Shown here: positions 53,439 to 64,000 of the stretch, piece after piece
Position numbering within the stretch: position 1 is the stretch's first letter
How the letters are laid out: each line of letters starts with the position of its first letter
From: Nematostella vectensis
Taxonomy: Eukaryota; Cnidaria; Anthozoa; Actiniaria; Edwardsiidae
Reading direction: 5' to 3'
NCBI RefSeq assembly: GCF_932526225.1
Contig: NC_064044.1
Span: forward strand, 13,703,453 to 13,767,452
DNA: 64,000 nucleotides
Position numbers and translations under genes: made by a program
The notes under the pieces: model-generated
The model's database searches: none
The model's input: only the letters and a program-made list of their open reading frames with translations
What the model was told of the DNA's origin: nothing

Positions 53439-54340
53439 TCATTCACTGACGTCCAAGAACAATACAGAGTTCCTTTTGCATTTTATGAGTATATTTAACA
53501 CAAGATAAGAACAATCTTCGCTTTAGTCCTCCGCTTTTTGCGTTCGTGTCGATGCCAGTATCTTGCCTATAGGGAATCTTGCACGCATTGAGTGATAACA
53601 ATCACAACAACTACAAAAGGAGTTTGGGTCTAGTTTTACTGGAAGTCAAAGGGCCTTTTGTTATCGGCTCGTACTTCTGACAAAACGGTTCCTCAAAGAT
53701 TTTAGCTCATTTGAATACGCATATTTTCTCATTAAAGCTTCCTTTTTTTCTGTGAACATACGAATTTTGAACTAAAAACACATAAAAGACCGAGAGGGGC
53801 CTGATGAGAGTTGCGCGGATGGATTACTGGCTGGCTGATTTGTGACACCACAGGCTAACGGCTCGATTACGGTTGGAACTATTTCCGGCTGCACTCAGGC
53901 TACACAAAACCAAGTCGCATAGCTTACCATATTTCTATACCTGCAGCCGCGTTGGCTCCGCTAAAAAACATTCAAGTGCACTCAAAATTATAAGCCAATC
54001 GGAATTCAAGTTGATGGTATTTTAGCCTGTAAAAACAAGCATAGGCGATATGGCATTTTGACATGTAACTAAAGCTCGCGTCCGCGAGGGAGGCTAGGGT
54101 TACGTCTGAGTTCGTTCCTCAAACGAAGGTAAAATATTTTGCACTTAAATGCAAATAAACGACACCGAATTATATGGTTGGATACTTAGGCATTCAGAAC
54201 CCCAGAGATTTACAAAGTATAATTGCAAAGAAGTATGACAGATTCATTCTTACCACAAAAAAGCTGATAACCAGCACTATGTTCATTTTTCTGCTTTGTC
54301 TTGTTCACTTTTCTGGACAGCCGCCTTTCCTTTTTTCTGC
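53439..54340. other. Intergenic spacer
   Basis: No gene, array or recognisable repeat boundary was found between the fold-back element and the LINE. Confidence 0.5.
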
Positions 54341-54349
54341 TGATTAAGG

Positions 54350-57300
54350 GTGTATAGGGTGACTAATCCTAACGGCGCTGGTCACCTAAATCCAGTATAA
54401 CTACCTACTCGTGGTGCACCTGTTTTAGACAAAATGTTATACTTGGGACCGAGTAAGGGACGGTATATTCCCTTCTGGGTAGGTGGAGCTCGTTAGCCTT
54501 GGTTGGCAGTCCACCTAGGGGAAGGAAAACCCTGATTCCAAACCTCCGCTGCCTTGCGGCTATACCCGTCCTGGGAAAGGCTAAGGGAGCAAATCCCTAC
54601 AGAAAACCCGGAGTGGAGCCCCGTTAGGCAGCCTGTCTCCTCAGTCGCTGGCAACTCCTGCAGTCGACCTGGTACCAAGCGTATTGGCTATGTCTTTCCT
54701 TTGGACCCTATCAGCAAGACCGAGAGGGGGATTCTGGGAGTTGGGCAAACCAGTCTCTCCATATTTTATGCCCAGGCTAGCGCCTGGAGAAGGTAACTTC
54801 AGCATGTTGTAAAGCATGAAACAAAACCGGGGAGTGTGCAGTTACCGGTTAAAAGTTATGGCTTAAATGGCGTATGGCCAGACGCCTGGGGCCACTCTCG
54901 ACAGTGGGAGGGGCTGTTTAGTCCCATTGGATAGCTACCGCCCGCTTAAACTGGGCAGCCCCCAGTCAATAAGGTGCTTCCCGCCACAGTCTGCCTGTTT
55001 TGCTGGGGTGAGCAGAACTGAAGTCTGGAAACAGACCGACAAGTGGATTGCGACTACTTCACCTAAGAAGAAAGGATCAAACACAAAATGGCCAGCTCTC
55101 ATTATTGGGAGTTGGAATGTACGAACCATGCTGACCGGACTGACCACGGACATACGTAACATCAATGGCCTTCGCAAGACCGCCATAATCAACCAAGAAC
55201 TTGACAGATTGAATGTCGATATTGCAGCGCTACAGGAAACCCGCCTTGCTGGTTCTGGAAGCCTGAAAGAGAGACATTACACCTTCTTCTGGCACGGCAA
55301 AAACGAGAACGAGCCCAGGGAACATGGAGTTGGTTTTGCTATAAGAAACAATCTTCTTCAGTTAATAGAGCCTGGTCCACCCATATCTGAGCGCCTCATG
55401 CTCATGAAACTCAAAACTGATGATGGCACCACCAACCTGCTCGCTGTCTACGCCCCGACTCTGACTTCCTCCTCGGACGCTAAAGATGCATTCTACAGTG
55501 AGCTCGATGTAATTATCAAACAGTTACCTAAGAACGAAGCTCTGTTCCTCCTCGGTGATTTTAACGCAAGAGTAGGAAACGATCAGGAGTCCTGGCCAAT
55601 CTGCCTCGGTCACTTTGGCGTTGATAGATGCAATGAAAACGGGCAACGCCTGTTGGAACTTTGTTCTCTCCACCATCTTTGCATCACAAATACCTTCTTT
55701 AATGTAAAGCTACGACACAGGCTGTCATGGATGCACCCTAGATCTAAGCACTGGCATCAGCTGGACCTAATTATCACTAGACGGAGTCAACTAAATAACG
55801 TTCGTATTACTAGATCTTACCATAGTGCTGACTGTGACACCGACCATGCTCTAGTCTGCTCTAAGATCCAGTCACGCCCTAAAAAACTGCACCGTGCTCG
55901 TAATGCTGCCAAAGCTCGTATCAATGCGGCTGCCACTACAATCCCACAGAAGGTTCTTACCTTCCAAGAACTCCTTGAATCCAAGTTAGAGAACTATCAA
56001 GAGCTTAGGACTGAAGACCACTGGAGACATGTCAAGGATGTGACCTATGAGGCAGCGATGCTTGCCTTCGGTAAATCGGACCGCAGGAGCGAGGATTGGT
56101 TCGGCGCCAATATAGCACACTTGCAACCCCTGATCGAAGCGAAGCGACTTGCCTTACAGAACTTCAAGCTTAATCCAACCTCACAATCTCTCGAAGCTCT
56201 ACGTGAAGCTAGAAGGCATGCAAAAGAAGAGTGTAAAAAATGCGCCAACAATTACTGGTCGAATCTTTGTGCTAGGATTCAGTCTGCTGCTGACACTGGC
56301 AACGTCAAGGGCATGTTTGATGGTATAAAGAGGGCAATTGGACCAACACAAATAAAGCTTGCTCCGTTAAAGTCGTCATCTGGAGAGATCATCACGGAAA
56401 AGTCCAAATTGTTGGAGTGCTGGGTCGAACACTACAGCGATCTCTACGGCACTGCAAGTTTCATTTCTCCCTCTGCAATCAACCATATTGAAAGACTTCC
56501 AACTCTGTCCGAGCTGGATGAAATGCCCACCAAAGTCGAACTCCGTGAAGCCATCAAAGTAATATCTTCTGGCAAGGCCCCTGGGCAAGATGGCATCCCA
56601 GCAGAGATCTTCAAATGTGGCGGAGACAAGCTCCTCGATTCTCTCTTCAAACTCCTTTGCAAGTGCTGGGAGCTGGGATCCGTCCCTCAGGATTTCAGAG
56701 ATTGCTCCATTACCAACCTCTACAAGAACAAGGGGGACAGAAGTGATCGGAATAACTACCGCGGCATCTCACTTTTGTGTATTGCCGGTAAGCTATTCGC
56801 TCGAGTGGCTCTGAACCGTTTGCAGAAACTTGCTGAAAGGGTGTACCCTGAATCGCAATGTGGCTTCCGCTCGAATCGCTCAACAGTTGACATGATATTC
56901 TCCCTGAGGCAGCTTCAGGAAAAATGCCGCGAACAGCAAAGACCCCTCTTTGTCGCCTTTATCGATCTAACCAAGGCTTTTGACTCAGTCAGCAGAGACG
57001 GTCTGTTTCACATCCTACCTTTAGTCGGCTGTCCTCCGAAGCTCCTTAACTTTATAAAGTCATTCCACGATGGGACCCGTGGCACTGTTAAGTGTGAGAG
57101 CAACTCGTCCGAGGCATTCGACATAAACATCGGCGTTAAACAAGGATGTGTATTGGCACCAACCCTCTTCAACATCTTCTTCTCCGTCCTTCTGAGACAT
57201 GCATTTGGCTCTGCTGATGAAGGCATCCTTCTACGTACTCGCTCAGACGGGAAACTATTCAATCCAGCGAGACTACGTGCTAAGACCAAAGTCCGCAAGT

Positions 57301-58420
57301 GCACGATACGCGATCTTCTCTTCGCTGACGATGCTGCTTTGGTTGCACACAGTGAGAGTGAGCTACAGTCCCTTTTGCACCGTTTCTCGAACGCTTGTGC
57401 GGACTTCAGTCTTGCAATCAGCCTTAAGAAGACGAAAGTGATGCACCTAGGCTCTGAAATTGCGCCTACTTTTACCATCAACGACTTCACCCTAGATGTT
57501 GTTCCTCAGTTTACCTACCTTGGCTCCACCACCTCCGCCAACGGATGCCTCGATGTCGAACTCGGCAAAAGAATCGGTAAAGCAGTGACAACAATGACAA
57601 AGCTTTCCTCTCGAGTGTGGGAGAACAAGAAACTTACCATCTCGACGAAGATCACCGTATATCGCGCCTGCATTTTGAGTACTCTCCTATACGGAAGCGA
57701 ATCTTGGACCACCTACGCGCGGCAGGAGAAGCGATTAAATACCTTCCATATGCGATGTCTTCGCCGCATCCTCGGTATCCATTGGTCGGATAAAGTTACG
57801 AATAACGAGGTCCTCGAAAGATCAGGTTTACCGACGCTTTTTACCCTACTTCGTCAACGCAGGTTGAGGTGGCTAGGCCACGTTTGTCGAATGGAAAATG
57901 GCCGTATTCCCAAAGATCTTCTTTACGGCGAACTTGCACACGGATCAAGACCTGTAGGACGCCCGAAGCTCCGCTTCAAGGACTCATGCAAGCGTGATAT
58001 GCTCGCAATCGGCCTCGACGTGGACAACTGGGAGAAGCTTGCCGAGGATCGCAGCAGATGGAGGTCTGAATGTGCTGCCGCACTCAACTCAGGGGAGTTA
58101 GAGCTGAAAAGAGAGGCCGAAGAGAGAAGGCAGAGGAGAAAGGCATCCGAAATTCGAACTGGATCAAACCCATCTCAGACGTCTGTCCTCGTTTGTCGTT
58201 CATGTGGTCGCACATGTGCTTCGCGCATCGGGCTTTTTAGTCATGGAAAGAAATGCCAACGTTCATCGCGCTGATGTCATGGACACTGACTGTCCGAAGA
58301 CTGCCTACTGGTAAGGCGTTTTTCGTTATCAGAGTCAGAGGTCAAATCACGTTCGAGTGCGCTCTGTGTGAAACGCCTATGCTACGGAAGCCCATGAGGG
58401 CCACTCAAGGATTTCGTTAA
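54350..58420 (+). mobile_element. RTE-like LINE retrotransposon, apparently full length
   Basis: The element holds a roughly 500-base 5' leader containing GCAGTCCACCTAGGGGAAGG and a non-coding tail of about 150 bases after the stop codon. Both outer boundaries are approximate; no target-site duplication or clear tail repeat was identified. The single long ORF is described separately. Confidence 0.85.
54867..58274 (+). CDS. LINE ORF: endonuclease-reverse transcriptase, 1135 aa, intact
   Basis: Encodes the enzyme that nicks target DNA and copies the element RNA at the nick. Residues about 78-335 are an EEP/APE-type endonuclease (WNVRTM 83-88, ALQETR 121-126, LLGDFNARVG 228-237, DTDHALV 324-330). 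Residues about 560-860 are the reverse transcriptase (GKAPGQDGIPAEIF 569-582, RGISLL 632-637, FVAFIDLTKAFDSV 695-708, GVKQGCVLAPTLFN 756-769, catalytic FADD 819-822). The C-terminal part has RRLRWLGHVCRME (998-1010), common in RTE-related elements, and a zinc-finger-like C-x2-C...H-x3-C at 1110-1130. There is no stop or frameshift and all catalytic motifs are present, so it may be active or only recently silenced. The first 77 residues have no recognised domain, and the true start could be further in. Confidence 0.93.
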   Translation: MAYGQTPGATLDSGRGCLVPLDSYRPLKLGSPQSIRCFPPQSACFAGVSRTEVWKQTDKWIATTSPKKKGSNTKWPALIIGSWNVRTMLTGLTTDIRNINGLRKTAIINQELDRLNVDIAALQETRLAGSGSLKERHYTFFWHGKNENEPREHGVGFAIRNNLLQLIEPGPPISERLMLMKLKTDDGTTNLLAVYAPTLTSSSDAKDAFYSELDVIIKQLPKNEALFLLGDFNARVGNDQESWPICLGHFGVDRCNENGQRLLELCSLHHLCITNTFFNVKLRHRLSWMHPRSKHWHQLDLIITRRSQLNNVRITRSYHSADCDTDHALVCSKIQSRPKKLHRARNAAKARINAAATTIPQKVLTFQELLESKLENYQELRTEDHWRHVKDVTYEAAMLAFGKSDRRSEDWFGANIAHLQPLIEAKRLALQNFKLNPTSQSLEALREARRHAKEECKKCANNYWSNLCARIQSAADTGNVKGMFDGIKRAIGPTQIKLAPLKSSSGEIITEKSKLLECWVEHYSDLYGTASFISPSAINHIERLPTLSELDEMPTKVELREAIKVISSGKAPGQDGIPAEIFKCGGDKLLDSLFKLLCKCWELGSVPQDFRDCSITNLYKNKGDRSDRNNYRGISLLCIAGKLFARVALNRLQKLAERVYPESQCGFRSNRSTVDMIFSLRQLQEKCREQQRPLFVAFIDLTKAFDSVSRDGLFHILPLVGCPPKLLNFIKSFHDGTRGTVKCESNSSEAFDINIGVKQGCVLAPTLFNIFFSVLLRHAFGSADEGILLRTRSDGKLFNPARLRAKTKVRKCTIRDLLFADDAALVAHSESELQSLLHRFSNACADFSLAISLKKTKVMHLGSEIAPTFTINDFTLDVVPQFTYLGSTTSANGCLDVELGKRIGKAVTTMTKLSSRVWENKKLTISTKITVYRACILSTLLYGSESWTTYARQEKRLNTFHMRCLRRILGIHWSDKVTNNEVLERSGLPTLFTLLRQRRLRWLGHVCRMENGRIPKDLLYGELAHGSRPVGRPKLRFKDSCKRDMLAIGLDVDNWEKLAEDRSRWRSECAAALNSGELELKREAEERRQRRKASEIRTGSNPSQTSVLVCRSCGRTCASRIGLFSHGKKCQRSSR

Positions 58421-58682
58421 CAACATCTCACCTTTCGGTCACGACTTTGAACTATTTGCGTCACGACAACTCACTTTGAGTGTCACGACAAAGCACTATT
58501 TGATTATCGCTTAAAACATTGCAGGTTTAGTTTACAATATCGCACTTGGTGTCTCAAAGATTATATCAATGGAGCTCTCGGCAGCAAACATCGTATTCCG
58601 AGATTCGCTCAACTCTGGTCTCTGTTAGACTTTTGGTCGAACAAGACAACTAAGCTGAAAAAGGGCTATTTCGCACACCACT
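58421..58682. other. Spacer between LINE and TTAA element
   Basis: About 260 bases with a CACGACAA-type short repeat (near 58469 and 58488) that may belong to the LINE tail. Confidence 0.4.
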
Positions 58683-59690
58683 TTAACACATTGACCCCTG
58701 AACCGGCCTGTACCGGCTTTGGGAAGTACCCACAACCCAAAAAATTCATAAATTCAAAATAAACACAACAAGATGAAGATACTCAGGCATCAGTCTAAGG
58801 GATAAATGGTCTTGCAGATATGCATCCAACCAAGGTGTTGGCATCTACTCTTAAGCCAAATAATAGCACAGGTTCTTTGACAAATCTCAAATCGAACAAG
58901 GAGAGAAAAGCAGAATCACCCCTCTCAATAAAACGCTCAAAATACCACACAAGGGACAGAGATCAGCAAACACAGCTCAAGACACAAATAGATGCCTTTA
59001 TTCTGATCCTCCAGGTACATTTCCTTGGCCTCAAAACACAATGCCCATTCCTTGAAGGATTGTACAACCACGAAAATATGTTTACGTATTGCAAAGCATT
59101 CTGGGAGATACAGGGGAAAATTCACGAGGGGAGGGCCAGTCAACACTCCTCTCCCCAAAGTCAGATGGTTTTTTATAAGTCCTTTCACCCCGAAGCCAAA
59201 CGAATCAATTCCAGGCCATACAGACCCAGAATAGCAGTGTAAACAATTTTGGAATCAATTTGGTTTCAGAAAAGACAGCATTTAGGAGAGCTGTGGTGAT
59301 TCATTAGAAAATTATTTTCTCATCCGGGCAAAGCCAAACAAGAAAAAATCATCATGAATCCACCTTTGCTTGCAAATATCCATAAGCAAAGCACTCAATT
59401 ATGCCCCAAAAGACTTCATGATGTCCTGAGACACTCCCCTAATATGCTCATAGCTGTATTTTTGATGAAAAATACAAGCAACCATCAACTTGTGCTGGCT
59501 TCAGCACATCTACGAGGGATTAAAAGTGGGGACCGCAAAGCACTGTTGGAAAGCTTGGATACCGCTGACTAGGTGCAGCTGTGTTTGACTTTGACGGGCT
59601 GTATAAAACTCAGAATAGGGGGGGAGGTATCTGTTTTCAGTCTGTTTTTTGTAAATTCAGCTCCAAAAAAGCCAGGAGTCAATGGGTTAA
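58683..59690 (+). mobile_element. TTAA-flanked DNA transposon, copy 3 (inverted)
   Basis: Same element in opposite orientation, 1008 bp including TTAA ends. It keeps both ORFs intact: 140 codons at 58820-59242 and 72 codons at 59354-59572. It lies just downstream of the RTE-like LINE. Confidence 0.85.
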
Positions 59691-62029
59691 TAGGATGTCT
59701 CCGTATGTGTTGTTTAGATTTAAAAAAAACTAATGTTGCAAATGTGTGATTTCGATCCTTTTAAAGATTGTTTTACAATAGCCCCCGCCTGCAACAGAGT
59801 TTTGAGACAACAGTATTTGGAAGAAGTTCCGCTTCAAACCGGAAGTAGAATTCTCCACGCGCAAAATGGGTACTTGGTAATCATGTGGATGGTTATATGC
59901 TTCCGAGTGTCGTATTGTAAATGAGTTCTTGGGGTGTATTTGGCACGGATGTGGGAATGATATTTACCTGATGCTGTTATGTTCTACTCGACATGTCAAT
60001 GTTGTGCTGGCCTAAATGGGGATATATAACGAAAACAAATCATGTCGAAGTCAAGCAACTATACTAGATATATTTAGGCACTCCTAAAGCGGAGCCCCAA
60101 ACTTATTGTTCTTATTTATGAAGTACAACAATTGTGGATTAGATGTCCAAAATCTGTTTACAATTTCTGAAACTACCACAAGTGTGATAGATAGATAGGT
60201 AGCTTAATTCAAAACTTTTCATTGTGCAATTTATATCGAGTAAAATTTAATCCTTGTGATTTCAGAACTATTAAATTGTATTTGTAAAATTCAAGTATAT
60301 CGTTAAGAACAAAAATGAAAAAGACTTGTTAACATCACAAAAACACAAGCTTCTGGTAACTCTTCTTGGGGTTCTTCTTAGAAGTTTTTTTCCTTTTTGA
60401 TCACCGAGCATGTTTGCTGAATGATGTTTTGCTTTTGAGAAGGTAAGTTAGGGAAAGTTCATTTATTATCCCGAGGGGGGTGAGGATTCCGACAAACGAA
60501 AGGAATAAAATTAGTTGCCCCCCCTTATTGATTTCGCAATCAGTAAGACATCTAAAAAGCATTTTTTCTCTCTCTAGTTTTGTACTTTAAAGAGCGGCGG
60601 AAGGGGAGGGCAAGGGGGAGGGGGGGTAGCAGCGCCCCCCCACCTTTCTGAGCGGATGTTTCAAGCGGTACATATGCAACCGACAACAAATTTGTTGAAC
60701 AGTTTAAAAACCCCGCGTTCTTATAAATAGGATTTGGAACCACCAAAAAAGCTCTAAAACGTGTTTCTATCACTTCTCTATAAAAAAATATACATTGAGA
60801 TTTAATTAGTCTGTTTAATTGAATAGGTCACAATTCATGAATGCTGGTAAAGACGTCATTATTTACAAATGTAGATTTCCTTTTTACTTGGAATTGTGCT
60901 ATTGATTTGCTCTATTGATTTACGTGGCTCTCCAAATAAGGACAAAGTGCCTTTAAATATAATGTAACAGGCAAACAAGTATGAAACATGCAATGCGAAA
61001 GGTTTTCCCCTGAGGACTGTCCAGGACCATTTGGGAGCCGTTTCAATAAAATCTAACTGATAAAATTATTTTTTAGATGAAATAACGAACTTTTTGATGT
61101 TTTTTTTTTATGTTTTTTGAGATTTTATACCAATTTTTTGCTCAAAAGTTGCCAAGGAAGGCCGTCTTCCTTGTTGGTCCTACGAAAAGTTGCTTAAATC
61201 GCCAAAAGTTGCTCGAAATTGCCGAGCACAATCTACATATGACTACTCTTTGAAAATCTATAATCATTCTACTTCGTCTATTCGCAACCAGCCACCCATA
61301 GCACCTCAGCCCATACCACCATTTTTATCGCCTAACATCCCCCCTTCCTTCAAGGCAACATAAAATCCCCTTAAAAAATTATGCTGAACACTATCTGCTG
61401 TAGTATTGACCGCATAAACTTAGTCATGATTTCTATTTCAGGATATTCCCCCTTTCAAACTTGATAAGAGAGTTTGAGAGGGAAATATCAACTTATCTCT
61501 TATTTATTCAAGGGGCATCTTGAGGCCAACATTTGTAATAACCTGCCACATTTGTTATAACGGCCACATTTGTAATAAGGTAGGTCACATTTTTAATTAA
61601 CTATCTGATACCCCATGAAAGAAACATCAAAATAATTTTGAATCTGGTTTTGGATGTGTAGGACCCTTTTTGTAAGGACAATAGTCAGCCATTACCAGAC
61701 CTATCAAGTCTAAAATGTGAGCACGCATTTAAAAATCATGTCACGCTCTCAGGCTGAGATACACATTTCTCGCGCAGTCAACAATTTCTTTTTCCGTAGC
61801 TGCTCAGCCTGCTCGGAATGTGATCTATAGAGTGTCAGTTATAGACCTTCGTATTTTTACTTTGGCTTAGCACAGTTCATATCCGCACCGCTGATTGGTG
61901 CAAATATTTGCAGTAATTTCAAGTAAAATCACATTTACTTTTGATTGGTCTTTAGGTAGTCTAAAATTAAACCATTTCATTGGCGAATTTAACAACTTTT
62001 CTAAGGGGAACCTCTATACCCCTTCTCTC
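59691..62029. other. Intergenic region upstream of SLC17
   Basis: AT-rich sequence with short GATA repeats near 60188-60202 and a G-rich patch at about 60595-60640. Only short ORFs without recognisable domains. No gene supported. Confidence 0.5.
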
Positions 62030-62229
62030 GCTCGGCACTCCGCGATATGGCCGCTTCACGGAAATCTCTCTTTCTGAGCATTTTATCTTCCGGTAAACTT
62101 GCAGCACTTCCTGTCCGCTGTAATACTGCGGGCTCACCCTGCTGCTCGTGACATCCGTACAGGACATGAAAGAAGACTTCCTCTTTCTCTTGGGAGTTTT
62201 GTGATTAATGAATACAGAAGATAATTAAT
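62030..62229 (+). promoter_or_regulatory. Probable promoter and 5' UTR of SLC17-like gene
   Basis: CpG-containing stretch with two ETS-type motifs (CTTCCGGT at 62088-62095 and ACTTCCTG at 62106-62113) within 150 bases of the start codon. Placement inferred from motif and context. Confidence 0.35.
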
Positions 62230-63724
62230 ATGAACACAGAGGAGGATTGCTTGCTCAGACCTGACGTGCGGAGGTCTCGCCCAGGGACGTGTTGGCGCGT
62301 GAGGTACACACTCGCTTTGCTAGCATGTCTCGGCTTTTGTGTTGTGTACGGCCTCCGGGTGAATCTAAGTGTGGCACTCGTAGCGATGGTCAACTCGACG
62401 TATGATGGAATCGATGGCAATACGAACTCAGAGTGTCCTGGGGGTAATACCCCAGACACCACTTATAAGGTCAGTTATGTTGTTGTAACGATCGTACATC
62501 GTGTCCGTGTGGTTTGTACTCTCCTATGGAGTCATTCCGGGTTCCTGGAAAGTCAGAAAAAATTATCTGCCGATAGGATATATCCATAGGATTAATTTGC
62601 TTAGAGGTGGATAGCTGTATATAAACATGAGAATATAATGTCAGAGGGGAATGTTTTTGTTATGGATCAGGCCCATGCCCAGAAAGGGGGGGTGGGGTGG
62701 TGTTGGGGATTTTTTCGTTTTTTTAATTTTTTTTTAGTTGGCCCTTGACCCCCTACCCCACTTCTGACTAAGTTTTCTCAGATTTTTAAACAAATTATTT
62801 TTAACTTTACAAGATCCCTTAGGGTTATGGGGACAAAATCACAGGCTGCGTCCAGCTTGTTAAATATTATTAAATTGTTAAATAGGACAGTGGTGCAATT
62901 TGCAGAGGGCTCAGGATCCAGGAAAAAGTCTGACCTGTTTATGAAAAAATTGCTAAACGCTGTTGCCTCAAATAAGGGAGTGTTCATTATTTATGGCCGA
63001 GGGGGGGTTGGTTCCCACATAGGGGGGGCTAAAAAAGTTTTGGGTATGTCGATGTGGGGGACAGAAAGTGGTTGAAGGGGGGTGAAAAAGTTTCATCCAT
63101 TAAAAGTAGGAAAGTTTTTTATTTATTACTATTGAAATGAGTAATCAAAATGCAAGAAAAGCTGTTTCCTAGCATTGCCAATAACATATTTAGGCTAAAT
63201 TTACTGCTGTTGAACCATGAATGCTTTCCCACAAATGATAAAAAATCCAACAATATTTATTACTACGTAGAAGTTCATTTAAGCTTGACCTATAGGATCA
63301 ATAAAAAACAACAACTGAAATATGTGCATTTGTAAAATACACTAAGAATCTAGTACTGCAGGTTATTAGATAAAAAGTGTAAAAAGGTTACCTTTGCTTT
63401 GGACACCCCCGTGAGTACCAGATCTGGGAGATCTATCAGACCAAGGGCACATTTTATTTTTCATTAGGAGAGTCCCATGCAGTAAATATAAAATTCAAGT
63501 GAAGTGGCGCTGAATACCGACCCCCCCACCCCTCGGCCAAAAAATAATGAACACTCCCAAACAGAATGAAGACATACTTACTCTTGACCTGTTTACGGTA
63601 ACAGTTGTAGATAGAGGTCTGGATCTGTGTCTGGGGCTTAAAAAGGGGAACTTTAAATTCTTTATTCATATGTGATTGGTTTTGTTGCAGAATGGAGATT
63701 TTAACTGGGACCAAAAGACACAAG
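62230..63724 (+). CDS. SLC17A5: SLC17 family transporter (sialin-like), 5' part only
   Basis: Anion transporter of the major facilitator superfamily; sialin exports sialic acid from lysosomes. Exon 1 is 62230-62469 (80 codons, ends AAG|GTCAGT); exon 2 is 63691-63724 (NGDFNWDQKTQ, donor G|GTAGGT); later exons lie beyond the window. Residues about 25-54 are the first membrane helix with the family signature GLRVNLSVALVAMV. A loop with an N-glycosylation site (NST, about 55-57) follows, then the conserved D-W-D-x-K-T-Q-G approach to the second helix. The N-terminus has EEDCLL (4-9), which fits the [DE]xxxLL lysosomal sorting pattern also present in sialin. Exact SLC17 subfamily (sialin or a vGLUT/NPT relative) cannot be settled from two exons. 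Confidence 0.88.
62470..63690. other. SLC17 intron 1
   Basis: Contains G-rich degraded repeats near 62670-62700 (CAGGCCCATGCCCAG, related to the CCCGTAGCCAGG family) and 62998-63080. On the minus strand around 63540 a block CATTATTTTTTGGCCGAGG echoes 62985-63010 in inverted orientation. Confidence 0.45.
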
Positions 63725-64000
63725 GTAGGTGCATGGATGCATGTTGGTTAAATGTACTAGATTGGCATTTGGAGGAATGTAAACAAACAAGCCAATGTAG
63801 AATTCCCCCCCCCCCTGACACTTGAAGATTGCAAAACTCTGGTTACTAGACTAGGGGGGTGGGGTGAATCTGAAATTGGAATCTGAAGCCACTGGATGGA
63901 TTTGCAGGGGATGCAGAAAAATCTTAAACAATATGAAAGTACTTGTTTCCAAATATTGGGAATTCATTGGCACTCATGAAGGCATAGATGTTCTGGGGCG
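63725..64000. other. SLC17 intron 2, running off the window
   Basis: Non-coding sequence with a poly-C run near 63807-63816; the next exon was not found before the window ends. Confidence 0.5.

Noticed and set aside
56045..57712. Minus-strand ORFs opposite the LINE
   Set aside because: Shadows of the 1135-codon LINE ORF.

Overview
The window is animal nuclear DNA: genes are split by GT-AG introns, CCAAT and YY1-like motifs sit in front of them, and much of the rest is transposon and minisatellite sequence. Gene content (macroH2A, an IRS adaptor, DDX54, TTF1, a sialin-like SLC17), short introns, about 40% GC by eye and the style of the repeats suggest a cnidarian, most likely a sea anemone (Nematostella-like). 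The species is an inference; no marker gene settles it.

Layout. 1-4.4 kb is non-coding, with a LINE 3' end and a hairpin-rich candidate Pol III RNA near 3.3 kb. 4.4-22.8 kb (minus strand) is a DDX54-type DEAD-box helicase gene for which I could place 27 coding exons; its introns hold a 24-bp minisatellite, a 16-bp minisatellite, a TTAA-flanked transposon and a MITE. 23.8-26.0 kb is a dead LINE on the minus strand, followed by a CpG-rich 21-bp array. 27.7-35.8 kb (plus) is an eight-exon insulin-receptor-substrate gene (PH + PTB + tyrosine-motif tail). 36-41 kb holds a fold-back MITE, a small uncharacterised minus-strand ORF with a cell-cycle-type promoter, and an inverted duplication around possible promoters. 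41.4-43.2 kb (plus) is a two-exon TTF1-like Myb/SANT gene. 46.2-52.3 kb (plus) is a seven-exon macroH2A gene whose first intron contains a candidate nested three-exon gene. 54.3-58.4 kb is an RTE-like LINE with a full-length open 1135-codon ORF. 62.2 kb to the end is the 5' part of an SLC17 (sialin/vGLUT family) transporter.

Functional view. DDX54 and TTF1 both belong to ribosome production (helicase; Pol I termination), IRS relays growth-factor receptor signals, macroH2A is a chromatin histone variant, and SLC17 is a membrane transporter. They look like independent housekeeping or signalling genes rather than a pathway cluster. Three roughly 1-kb copies of one TTAA-flanked element (18.7, 44.2 and 58.7 kb) and three copies of a MITE with a CCGTAGCCAGG-type end tie the region together as a recently active transposon landscape.

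Exon boundaries were read by eye from splice signals, reading phase and recalled family sequences; no alignment or search was run.
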